Virus record (IMG/VR): IMGVR_UViG_3300032265_003945
Coordinates: 1 to 64,000 of that record
Length of the DNA: 64,000 bases
Strand: one strand, 5' to 3'
From: a virus
Made by a program: the position numbers and the translations under genes. How positions within the stretch are numbered: the stretch's first letter is position 1; each line of letters opens with the position of its first letter. The notes beneath the pieces were generated by a model. It saw only the letters and a program-made list of their open reading frames with translations, searched no databases and had not been told where the DNA came from. Positions 36,945 through 46,800 of the stretch are shown here, one piece after another.

Positions 36945-39713
36945 TCAAATTGTTCCGACACCGACTCTGATGTATATCCAGTTGACCGGGTAGGTGGGTT
37001 GAACCTTAACGAGAATGTTCCATTGCCTTGGATCAACTGAATCTCTTTGGACAACAAGGTCCTTATATGCAGTGATGAGAGATTGATTGATGAAGGCGTT
37101 AAGAACATTGACCGCTTGGTTTGCCAAAGTAATTTGAGTGGTCTGAGTTTCTGGGAGACCGATATAACCAGCAAAGCTCGCTCTCATCGACTTAGCAATT
37201 CTGTCTCGAATAAAGACGATGCTAATTTCTTGCTCTTCGGCGAAGCCACTTTGTGTTGTAGTAATGCCCCAAACAATTCTACCACCACCAGAAACTGGTT
37301 GAAGAGTACATACGCCAGAAGAGGCGAGCGACTCAAGAGTTAATTGAGAGAAGAGTTTGTTGCGAAGGATGGTAAATCCAGAGAGAACCTTATTGGTGAG
37401 GGGAATTTCGACTCTGGGTTGACCACCGAGGTAACCGGCAGCGGCGGCGGCGATATAGAAACCATCGATAAGTACGTTATCTGCGCCAGCTTGAACAACG
37501 ATTTGGTCTGGGTAGAAGTAAACGCAACGATAGGTTCTGCCATAAGCATCAGATACAGAGTAATTAGCAATATCTTCAATGTTACCATTAAGAATCTCTG
37601 TAGCGCTATCTCCTTGAATACCTTCAAGAATTCCGATATTTTCTACTGCTACCGGAGTATTGGTGCCATCCGAAGCCGAACCGATTAAGTTGGCGGGGGC
37701 TAATCCAGAAATGGCGCCTATAAACAATACGCGCTCTTTGCGATTGCGTATGTTGCTCATGGTTAAGCAGTGATTAAGGGCATTTTGGAAAATAACCGAA
37801 ATAGTTGATTTGGGGAGAGGAACAACAATATCTACGTTGGTCTTTTCTAGCGCCGCGAGTGCATTTAACCAACCAGCATCATAGAAAGAGGCGTCTTTTT
37901 CATCAACAACAGATACTCTGAGGGCGTATCCATTTGGCACAACGTCATTGTGAATAATGACATAAACGCTGGTTAGATCGGGATCTAACACAGAATAAAC
38001 TAGTGGAGTCTCAATGACGACAGATTTTTTAATATTTACATATCCTAGTCCGCCACCAGTGATATCAAATAATCCGTAATTAGCACCAGCTGTTTTGATG
38101 TTTAATCGTTTTCCAGCCAAGGTTCCATCAAGAACAGAGCTGGTAACAGTGGCAGTCGCGACATCAACTAAAGCCAATATCCCGTCAGAAGCGCTATGCC
38201 CAGGAACAACCAATCCTGTAAGCGGATCGATAACTTCAAAATCTAAAGTGGGAACAAGATTATTTTCAAAAGGATCGTAGCTAGTTACATCAACCGAAGC
38301 GTAAAGTTTACCATTGCTTACCGAAGTTACTGTGTACTTGGCGTTATTGGCAACATTTTCTGCATCGATTATTTTGAGGGTTTTACCAACATAGTTGGAA
38401 GTAAAGGTGAAGCTGGGAGAGCTGAAAACAGCGCCATTGCCATTAGCGACTAGAGGGTCTCTAGCAATGTATCCGTCAAATCCAGAAAGGATAGTGGCAT
38501 CGTTATCATAATTTTCTATTAAAGAGTAATAGAAAGAATATTCTGCATCGGTGATAAATTGGTGATAAGTTGGGTTAGATCCACCAGTGCCTACTTTGTA
38601 GTATTCATATTTGTTAGGAAGTATTTGTGTTTCAATTCCAGTAGCATTATCTGTGATAAAGAATTGAATATTAGAGTTTACATCAGGAACAACTCCTAAG
38701 GGGAGCGCAAAAACGAAGTCATCATCAAGCACAGAAGTGCTCTTTACTGATTCAGAAAGAATAACCGAAGTTTTGCGAGGAACGGCAGGAGCACATTGTA
38801 AAGCAACGATAGATGAGGTGGTATTGGCAAAGGCTAATTGAGAACCGAGGCTAAGATTATTGTCGATGCTGGGAGAACCGTAACGCTTGGTTACTTGATC
38901 CATTCCCTGTAATTGAACCGGATCATTAAGATAAGAAGAGACGATGTAGGTGGCGGTTAAGCTATCATTGGGAGAAAGTTTTCCGCTGCTAACTTTAACA
39001 GTAAATCCATCTCCTTCAGAGAGAGGATTTCCGCTAGTAGTTTGATAGATGGCAAATTTAATAATGCCATTAGAAGCTGTTTGACCATTGGAAGTCCATA
39101 TTACTGGATTTCCGTTAGAATCTGTTTTGTTTCCAGAAATAGATCCAACTGCAATGAATTTGGCGGTTTCTGGAATGGGAGTGTTGCTGTTGTCTCTTTG
39201 AACCGAAATGCAACGAATGCTCCAGGTTTCGCGGGGCGCGTTAGAATCTACTAATTCTAAATCGGAAGAAATATATCCATCGCCTTTGTTGGTGGTAAAT
39301 GCGGAATAATTTTGTCCGCCCAAGTCTTGAAGGTTGGCTTTTTGCATTTCGATTCTGCCTGTATCAGGATCAAATCGATAGTCATATTTAAAAGCAAAAG
39401 AAGATGAATTAATTTTTTGTTCAATTCCAACTAAGGGCAAACCATTGCGGTACAAGGTGGTTCTATTAGAAACAACAGGAAAGAAAGAGAGAAGAAAATG
39501 TCTTCCATCGGCTCCGTTAGACGAAGTATAAGAAGAATTAAGACCATCTTTTCCATTGCCAAGTGCGGAAGATACGAGGGTTTCAGGGGTTAAACCTTCG
39601 CCCATAATCGCGGGAACACGTAATCCACCAGCTACAGCGGTGCCTCTTGATTCTGTTACTACGTCCGTAAATACCCCTGGTAATACGTTTGTTGCGCCTG
39701 GAATGTTAGCCAT
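36945..39713 (-). CDS. tail sheath protein
   Basis: A 922-residue contractile sheath subunit. The N-terminus MANIPGATNVLPGVFTDVVT has the PGVF motif typical of sheath proteins. The C-terminal domain (RDRIAKSMRASFAGYIGLPE, AVNVLNAFINQSLITAYKDL, QPTYPVNWIYIRVGV) matches the conserved sheath core, including the strand that links neighbouring subunits. The middle, about residues 100-560, is a set of beta-rich surface insertions, which explains the length compared with about 390-660 residues in P2 and T4. AAGGA lies before the ATG. It is followed by a terminator and the HNH/tube genes. Confidence 0.9.
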   Translation of the reverse strand: MANIPGATNVLPGVFTDVVTESRGTAVAGGLRVPAIMGEGLTPETLVSSALGNGKDGLNSSYTSSNGADGRHFLLSFFPVVSNRTTLYRNGLPLVGIEQKINSSSFAFKYDYRFDPDTGRIEMQKANLQDLGGQNYSAFTTNKGDGYISSDLELVDSNAPRETWSIRCISVQRDNSNTPIPETAKFIAVGSISGNKTDSNGNPVIWTSNGQTASNGIIKFAIYQTTSGNPLSEGDGFTVKVSSGKLSPNDSLTATYIVSSYLNDPVQLQGMDQVTKRYGSPSIDNNLSLGSQLAFANTTSSIVALQCAPAVPRKTSVILSESVKSTSVLDDDFVFALPLGVVPDVNSNIQFFITDNATGIETQILPNKYEYYKVGTGGSNPTYHQFITDAEYSFYYSLIENYDNDATILSGFDGYIARDPLVANGNGAVFSSPSFTFTSNYVGKTLKIIDAENVANNAKYTVTSVSNGKLYASVDVTSYDPFENNLVPTLDFEVIDPLTGLVVPGHSASDGILALVDVATATVTSSVLDGTLAGKRLNIKTAGANYGLFDITGGGLGYVNIKKSVVIETPLVYSVLDPDLTSVYVIIHNDVVPNGYALRVSVVDEKDASFYDAGWLNALAALEKTNVDIVVPLPKSTISVIFQNALNHCLTMSNIRNRKERVLFIGAISGLAPANLIGSASDGTNTPVAVENIGILEGIQGDSATEILNGNIEDIANYSVSDAYGRTYRCVYFYPDQIVVQAGADNVLIDGFYIAAAAAGYLGGQPRVEIPLTNKVLSGFTILRNKLFSQLTLESLASSGVCTLQPVSGGGRIVWGITTTQSGFAEEQEISIVFIRDRIAKSMRASFAGYIGLPETQTTQITLANQAVNVLNAFINQSLITAYKDLVVQRDSVDPRQWNILVKVQPTYPVNWIYIRVGVGTI

Positions 39714-39806
39714 TTTTAAATCCTTGTTCTATAAAAGTTGTTAGCCCTTTTAGCCTAAATTAATATATTTTTATTGACAGTTTGATTAAAGAATCGTTAT
39801 ATTTCT

Positions 39807-40406
39807 TTATAATATTTTTTTATGCCTAACTCTAGAGGCTCCTTCCGACATATTTGTCTTGGCATCCAATGGTCGTAAATTATTTAATGCCCAACATTTC
39901 TTAAAATTTTCTTCTTTGACGCTCTCATAATAAAAAGATGATTGAGGTAAAATGTGATCAATGTGCCAATATCTTCCATAATTATCCCAAGTCATATAGG
40001 AGTCAAATTGTTTTTCCAAATGAATCTTTAGATCATTAATCTTCCACTCTAAATATTGATCTAGGGTAGAATTCTTAGAGAATCCATTTTTCTTTAGCGC
40101 ATGATAGATGGAGCGAGAAATATTTTTTCTCAATCTAAAAAATAAATTATTTTTAATTTTTTCTTGATATTTTATGTTTTGATAATTTTTATTCTTTATC
40201 TTCCACTCTTTAGTATAAACTTTGTTTTTCTCTTTTTGATCTGGCGTTCTTGGATTCTTTTTATTGTAGGCGATTGTATTGAGCGATTCGCATCTTCTAC
40301 AGATAGATTTAAAATAATATTTTCCAGAAGGATATTTTAATTGTCGATAATTCTGCTTATCGGCTTCTTTTACGGATAAACATTGCTTACAGTTCTTAAA
40401 ATTCAT
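39807..40406 (-). CDS. HNH homing endonuclease
   Basis: A 199-residue protein with an N-terminal zinc-finger-like region (CKQC...CRRC), a Lys-rich linker, LKIHLEKQFDSYMTWDNYGR, the catalytic segment YWHIDHILPQSSF and CWALNNLRPLDAKTN. It ends SRVRHKKIL. The ATG overlaps the TGA of the upstream neck-protein gene by four bases, so it is translationally coupled to a structural gene. It sits directly before the sheath gene. Same subfamily as the HNH genes at 36276, 41205 and 56246. Confidence 0.87.
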   Translation of the reverse strand: MNFKNCKQCLSVKEADKQNYRQLKYPSGKYYFKSICRRCESLNTIAYNKKNPRTPDQKEKNKVYTKEWKIKNKNYQNIKYQEKIKNNLFFRLRKNISRSIYHALKKNGFSKNSTLDQYLEWKINDLKIHLEKQFDSYMTWDNYGRYWHIDHILPQSSFYYESVKEENFKKCWALNNLRPLDAKTNMSEGASRVRHKKIL

Positions 40407-41197
40407 AAGTTATTAATAATATTATCAGTAAGAGAAATGTCTGTATAAATAGAGAAATTAGGGTCTGTAGGAGCTTCAGGATTTTCTATATTTACTAATT
40501 CGGTAACAAAAAGAATTCTGTCAATAATGCTGCTAACCGGAATTTCTCTTCTCCATTCGGTACGAATATCTATAGTAATGCTTTGTCTAAATAACTTATC
40601 GTTGCGATCTTCGGATTCTGATGGTGCGCCAATATTAGGTGGCTTAACTACGATACCGGCATTTCTCATTGTCTCAAACATAATATCGGCAAAGCAAATA
40701 CCGACCAATTCTGCAAGATCGTCACGAGAGCGAAGAGAGCGAGTGATAATATCGATGGTAACAGAGCCCTCCCAAATACCAGCGAAAAGAAAGGCTCTAG
40801 GAGTATAGATGGTTTTATGATTGCCGTAACCGTCTTCATAGACAGTGGTTTCATAAAGAGGGGCTCCGGCTTCTCTGTTGGCGGAAATGGGGACATATCG
40901 AGCGCCATTGGCTTTGACGAGAATGGCTGGATAATGAATCCCGTCATATCTATAATTTTCGCCAATAAAGATTCTAGTAGTGGCGTTATCGTACAGTCCG
41001 GCGGTTAGGGGCAAATCGGTATGATCTACTGTCTTAGCAAATCCATACTCATCTTTCGTATAATGGTAATAACTGTCTTTTGAGAAAAAATCTCTCAAAG
41101 TAGCTATCACCATTTCTTTAGGATAAACTAGCGCAGAATACTGAACCAAATGATGAATATTCTGAAGATCGCTACGGGCAAAGTTGTTGGTAGACAT
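40403..41197 (-). CDS. neck/tail completion-type structural protein
   Basis: A 264-residue protein just upstream of the sheath locus. It has an N-terminal helix (NIHHLVQYSALVYPKEMVIA), a beta-rich middle with RYDGIHYPAILVKANGARYV, and a C-terminal helix/strand SITIDIRTEWRREIPVSSII. In contractile phages the genes before the sheath usually encode tail terminator or neck subunits (T4 gp15/gp3-like), and the size fits. I do not recognise a definite family signature, so the role is by position. HNH genes lie on both sides, seven bases upstream and overlapping downstream. Confidence 0.7.
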   Translation of the reverse strand: MSTNNFARSDLQNIHHLVQYSALVYPKEMVIATLRDFFSKDSYYHYTKDEYGFAKTVDHTDLPLTAGLYDNATTRIFIGENYRYDGIHYPAILVKANGARYVPISANREAGAPLYETTVYEDGYGNHKTIYTPRAFLFAGIWEGSVTIDIITRSLRSRDDLAELVGICFADIMFETMRNAGIVVKPPNIGAPSESEDRNDKLFRQSITIDIRTEWRREIPVSSIIDRILFVTELVNIENPEAPTDPNFSIYTDISLTDNIINNL

Positions 41198-41204
41198 CCT
41201 ATAA

Positions 41205-42206
41205 TTATGGCTTTTTATGCCGACTTCTTCTTACTCCATCAAAATAATTTTGTTTTGAACTGAGGGGTCTAAGATTAGTTAAGCTCCAGCATTGCTGAAA
41301 AGAATCGTCATCGGTCGAACGATAAGAAAAAGTAGAAGCAGGAATAATATGATCTATCTGCCAAGTCCAAGTAGAAGGGTCATCATCTCTCCAGGTTTTG
41401 GAATCATATCTTCCATAGTTATCCCAGTTCATCCAGAATTCAAATTGAGATTCTAGATGAGATTTTAATTCTTGCTTAGAGTAAGGGAGAGATGAAAATT
41501 TTTTATTATTACTGTTAATTGAGCTTTTTATTAAATAATTTCTAATAGAGCTGCTAATATTATGGCGAATTAATTCGCAAGGGCTATTAGATCTTTTAAT
41601 AGCCCTGTTTTTATTTCTAAGATGTTTTTTAGCAATCGAGTTATTATCTCTACATTGATTACAAGTATTAAATTGCTTTTTATCAAAGAAATAAATTTTA
41701 TTTTTTGTTTCTCTACATTCCCTACAAAATACATTATCTGTAGAATATAGATAATTTTTAATTTTTTTCTTAACTAGCATTACAGAACAATTATATTTTA
41801 CAGATAATTGTTGATAAGAAGAGTTATTTTTATAATCTTGAATTAAAGAATCAATTTCTTGTTGAGAAAATTTTTTAGTGTATTGAGAAGCGGATCTAAC
41901 CTTTGAAACGTTTGATTTAATTATTTTTTTAATTTTAGAAGAATTAATGCTAAATTTTTTTGATATTTCTTTTCCGGACAAACCAGAGTTATAAAGATCA
42001 ATGATCTTATTAATCTTGCTTACAGATAAGTTAATTTTTTGCTTTTTAATAGGAATATTATTTTCTCTTAATATTCTTAAAATAACTTTAAAATTAACAT
42101 TGAATCTTGCGGCAATTTTGGTAGTTGATTCTCCGGAGAGATAATGTCTAATTATCTCTCCGGATTCATGTGAAGTAAAATATTTTTTATTATGAGCAAC
42201 TACCAT
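41205..42206 (-). CDS. HNH homing endonuclease with N-terminal helix-turn-helix repeats
   Basis: A 333-residue protein. Residues 10-130 contain three resolvase/HTH-like repeats (RHYLSGESTTKIAARFNVNF, DLYNSGLSGKEISKKFSINS, QDYKNNSSYQQLSVKYNCSV) likely to bind the target site. A Cys finger (CREC...CNQC) follows, then LKSHLESQFEFWMNWDNYGR, WQIDHIIPASTFSY and CWSLTNLRPLSSKQN, the HNH catalytic core. The C-terminus is DGVRRSRHKKP. The ATG lies inside the last codons of the upstream beta-helix gene (seven-base overlap). It has the longest DNA-recognition region of the HNH family here. Confidence 0.87.
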   Translation of the reverse strand: MVVAHNKKYFTSHESGEIIRHYLSGESTTKIAARFNVNFKVILRILRENNIPIKKQKINLSVSKINKIIDLYNSGLSGKEISKKFSINSSKIKKIIKSNVSKVRSASQYTKKFSQQEIDSLIQDYKNNSSYQQLSVKYNCSVMLVKKKIKNYLYSTDNVFCRECRETKNKIYFFDKKQFNTCNQCRDNNSIAKKHLRNKNRAIKRSNSPCELIRHNISSSIRNYLIKSSINSNNKKFSSLPYSKQELKSHLESQFEFWMNWDNYGRYDSKTWRDDDPSTWTWQIDHIIPASTFSYRSTDDDSFQQCWSLTNLRPLSSKQNYFDGVRRSRHKKP

Positions 42207-43843
42207 TTATATCTTATTTTTAGATTTGAAGCATCGACTTCTCTATAGTCTGCGACAGCGGGTAAATCTGCCTTTATGTTTATTTTTGTTAGAGGGGACC
42301 GGGCAGAAGATGTATCTAATGACAAAGACTCATCAACTAATTCGTATACTGTTTGTAAATTTAATTCGTTAGAGAATTCTTCTATTTCCGAAGTCGCTTT
42401 AATTTGTATTTTTCTGCTATTTATCAATAAACTATAAGTTTGATTATCTCCAGCAAATAATTGGCTGATCTTTAAATCACAAGATGTATTTACAATAAAT
42501 ACATTTGGAGGTAAAATTTCATTAGAGTTGATCGACCAATTAAAATAATTATTCTCTCCACCTAGATTATAGGTTTCTTTCGTATACTCTTCTGTGTAGG
42601 GGATGCCTATGATTCTTTTAATTTGAATGTATCCATCTTTTATGTTAGTGTTGAATGCTGCCGGATCAATTTCATATATTCCATCATTATCCGCATTTGA
42701 TCCAAATATTTTGCATCTTATTGGTGGTAACCCGTAAGTTGCCGAATCAGCATTTAATTTATATAATATAAGCTGATATATTCTATATATTGAAGTATCT
42801 AAGAGGTTAGTTAATCTATCCTCTCCCTTTTTTATTGGCTGACTATTATCATAATTTGCTAGATTGCAAGTTCCATTTTTAACAACATAGTAGGGGTGGG
42901 GGATTGTGTAGTTAGCGTTATAGACTTTAGGTATCCATTCTATTCCGGAATAAGAAAGCTCGCTCCATACTCCATTTTCTAAGAACCATAAAGGCAATCC
43001 AAAAGAGTCTATTTTTGGAATGAGACCTGTATCATCTGTGTATAAATAATATGGACCTAATGGATAGGTGGGAGAAGGAGGGTTGTTGGGAGGCGAAGAA
43101 GAAGATGTTTCCCATGCCGGCCATTTATACAGCTCATTGGTTGAGTACAGTAAAGATATGTGCGCAGAAACTTCTCTTTTAATAGAATTATCTACGATAA
43201 ATTTAACAATTCCATTATCACTAGATATTTTATTTCTAAATTTCCAATAACAAACTGCGCTAAATCCTCGGGTAATAGTTATTGGGTTGTTTGAAAATGA
43301 TTTTTCTCCAACTGAAGAGTCAACAATAACTTCTTCGGTTTGATTTTTATTTCTTTCTACGGTCCAGCCTGACCCTCTTGACTTAACGACATCTTGCCAA
43401 TTACTAACGCCATCTACCGTATCATGGCTAAAATAATTATCTACAATTAAAGCAGAAGATAGATTAGGGCTTGGATTTTCTGTTGGAAGAAAATAACCCG
43501 AAATAAAAGATTTTATTGTTTGAGATATACCTCTAGATATATTATTATTAGAGATAACGCCTATATTGCTTATTTTGTTGTAAGTTACAATTCCATTATT
43601 TATAAATCCGCAGATGTCATTTTTAGTTGCGCTAAAAGATATTTGACTACCAAAAGACATTCCGTCAGTGTAAGTTTGTCCAGAAGAAAAAATATGATTA
43701 GAAGAAATCTGACAGCCATTTTGAAAACCTGACCTCCCTCTAACATTGATTCCTGCAACGGGAAATTGGCTGGAAGATATTTTTGTTAAATTATTAGGAT
43801 TTGCAGAAATATTATTGTTTGTTATTTTAAGAAGAGTTGTCAT
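42200..43843 (-). CDS. beta-helical tail fibre/spike-type structural protein
   Basis: A 547-residue protein whose first ~120 residues show short Asn/Ile/Gly-rich turns (KITNNNISANPNNL, YNKISNIGVISNNNISRGIS), the pattern of right-handed parallel beta-helix repeats. The rest is beta-rich, with Trp/Pro-rich stretches (YKWPAWETSSSSPPNNPPSP) and no clear enzyme motif. It starts 11 bases after the 1763-residue beta-helix protein, whose repeats it resembles, so the two may belong to one appendage. Glycan depolymerase activity is possible for such folds but is not shown. Confidence 0.7.
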   Translation of the reverse strand: MTTLLKITNNNISANPNNLTKISSSQFPVAGINVRGRSGFQNGCQISSNHIFSSGQTYTDGMSFGSQISFSATKNDICGFINNGIVTYNKISNIGVISNNNISRGISQTIKSFISGYFLPTENPSPNLSSALIVDNYFSHDTVDGVSNWQDVVKSRGSGWTVERNKNQTEEVIVDSSVGEKSFSNNPITITRGFSAVCYWKFRNKISSDNGIVKFIVDNSIKREVSAHISLLYSTNELYKWPAWETSSSSPPNNPPSPTYPLGPYYLYTDDTGLIPKIDSFGLPLWFLENGVWSELSYSGIEWIPKVYNANYTIPHPYYVVKNGTCNLANYDNSQPIKKGEDRLTNLLDTSIYRIYQLILYKLNADSATYGLPPIRCKIFGSNADNDGIYEIDPAAFNTNIKDGYIQIKRIIGIPYTEEYTKETYNLGGENNYFNWSINSNEILPPNVFIVNTSCDLKISQLFAGDNQTYSLLINSRKIQIKATSEIEEFSNELNLQTVYELVDESLSLDTSSARSPLTKINIKADLPAVADYREVDASNLKIRYKW

Positions 43844-43854
43844 ATTTTTCTCTT

Positions 43855-46800
43855 TTAACTAGCAGATCCATCGTTAACATAAACGTCAATATATTGAGCA
43901 GTGTTATTATCAATAATCATACTTCCAGTTGTACTGGGCGTTCCTATAGGAGAGTTTCCATAATTATCTAATGTTAGGATGGCGTCGCAGGTGTTACCTT
44001 CAATTAATATATTTCCTCCATCTAATGATGGAGAAGAATAGGCGCTAATATAAGAAAAATTATTATTAGCTACAACAATATTTTCTGCGGTAAATCCAGA
44101 TTTATTATTTGTACCCGCCATAATAAAACCATTATAATTATAAGCGACATTGTTTTTAATAATTATATTGGAGAACTGATTGATTTTTGTTTGATCAGAT
44201 TCTCCATAATTTATGAAAGCAACCGCCGCATAAAATGTGTTAACTGGAGAAGTGCCTCCAATAAATCTGCACTTGTCAATTACAACAAAATCAATGATAT
44301 TTGGAGCGTTTGTACTTGAAGGTGCGGTAAAGCAAACGAGTGGAGGAAGTTGGTAGTCTTGGTTTTTATTGTTCCCACCATCTCTACAATATTCTGACTG
44401 CCCATTTTGAGGAAAGCTATTTTGAGCTAAGGTGCAATTTGTTATTTTAACATTGTTAATGCTGCCATTGGAAACTATCGCCCCGCCTCCAATGAATCTT
44501 ATTTTATCATCTTTATTAAAGTAACCTGCGGCAAAAAGAGGGGGAGTATAATTAACAAATGTATTATCTATAATAATATGATCTGCTTGAGAATTTTTGT
44601 ATCCTCCCCTGGGGTTTAATAGGATTCCTATTTTTGATTGGATAGAGTTAAACTTAGAATTAGTTATTGTATTTTCATAACTTTCTATAATTTCTCCTCC
44701 AGGAATATCATGACTATCGTCTCCCAAGACTAACCCATAAGCGTTAGTTACAATAGAGTTAACATTAAAGTCATTAATTATATTTCTACTTCCATAAACT
44801 CTAATTGCGGATCCCTCAGGAGAGCTACAAATGATGTTATTAATATTAAATTTATTAATAACATTATCACTTCCTATTTGAATAAAGTACTCAAATCCCT
44901 GATTAGAATTCTGATAAGCAGAGGAGGGCGAGAATGCATGAAAGAAACTGCTTGCTCCAAATAAGGTATTTTCAATTATATTTTTATTTCTTAAAGTAAA
45001 TACTGTTTGATGGCAGTTAACATCTGTGGCAAAAGTGCAGTTAATTAATTTATTATCGTCTTGAAGAACGAACCCTAACCCATTATTAGATTTCACGGAT
45101 CCAAATCCGCAACTTTCCAATACGTTATTATTATATCCTAATAATAAAGTATTGGAATTATCTTCTAATATAGCAAAAGAGCATTCAATAAATTTATTAT
45201 AAGATTGAATACCTATTAGCGTATTATTACTTGTTGTTGGTGAGTTCTTTATTTCTTCAAAAAAGCACTTTGAAAAATTATTAAAATCTATAATATAGAA
45301 AAAATTAATTCTGGAAAATATACAATTATTAAAATAATTACCACTATTAATTTGTAAAATCATCGAAGAGACAAGATCAGTAGAATCAAATTTAAAATTT
45401 ACATTTTCAAATGTACAGCTTGAATTATTTATTTGCAATATTTGACTATTTTCTAAAAATTTAAAATTTAAATCTTTAAAAGTAATATTAGATCCGAGCT
45501 GAAGTACTGGAGTTGTTCCCATAACAAATCCAGCTTCACTTCCTTCTCCTTGGAATACTGCGGGTAAATTAATTTGAGAAAAATCAAGCGTGCCAGAAGT
45601 ATTAATATTTCCTTTTATAGTAACATGATTGGAAATTTTACCATAATAATTAATCCAATTTTTAACCGCTTCAAAACTATGGAAGTAAGAAACGATATTG
45701 TTTTCAGCAGAAGTATCCGCCCAAGTAAAAGTATTATTTAAAGGTTCGCTATTAATGAATTTACGGACATCACTTAAAGAGATGCTATTGTATGTAACTC
45801 CATTAATTCCCGAGTTATAGTACCCATCAACTTCTAAAACATATAATGGAGTTAAGTCTTTTCTATTGTTAATTAGATCCTTGAAAAAGACACCATTAAC
45901 GGAATATGAATTCGCTAATCCGTTACTAACGGAAACATCGTAAACTTTAATGTCTCTGGCTGCACTTGGTGCTCCGGATTGTGAAGCTCCGTCCAACAGT
46001 GCTATGAATTGATATTCATAATTATCATTAGCGCATAGGGCCCAGAGCATATTATAGCTGTTGGCTCCAAAAATTTCTTTCACCGAGGGAACTTGTACTG
46101 AGGTATTGTTTAGTTGAACTAGTTTTCCGTTTACTAGAGAGATTCCTCCCTCTAGGAAATTAACACTTCCCGAGGATAGGGAAACATCTGTATCAAACCC
46201 TCTCACTACGCCATTGACATGAATTAATCTTTCAGGTGCAGAAATATAATTTAAAGCAGAAGTAGATAGGTCTTTTTCAGAGATATTTCCAAACTGCCTT
46301 AAATCAAGAATATGATCTACTATGTTGGTTGCGCCATTTAATTGCGCAGAAGCCAGTAACAACACTTCGTCGTCCAAGGCTATTGTTGGGAATAATTGAA
46401 TTGAGATATATTTATTTGAAATGTCTGAAACATTGACATTAATGTCAAAAATAAAATCAATATAGTCTATCCCTGTTTCATCATAGAAGCGAGTGACTTC
46501 GCCTTTGCGACCACTAACAAGAGGTCCTAAATTAGAGTCGCTTCCTGGCAAGCCATCTCTATTTAATAATCTGCCAGAAAATGTATTGTCATGTTGGCTA
46601 AAATTATCAATTAATAAAGTTATTTTGTTAACTGTTCCATAAGAGTATCCTCTTAATTTAGGAGAGACTCTCACTATATTAATTTTAGATAGCTCTGCGT
46701 TTGAATATAATGGAACGTTGCTGCCAACCGTGAAAACAGGGTCAGTAAGATTCATTCTTGCTCTTTCAAGAGCGAATGTTCTTCCTTCTTTATTTAAATA

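Noticed and set aside
39774-39803. TTGACA-18-TATATT, a near-consensus promoter on the plus strand between sheath and HNH genes
   Set aside because: It would transcribe antisense into the HNH and neck genes with no plus-strand gene downstream. Such matches are common by chance in AT-rich DNA.
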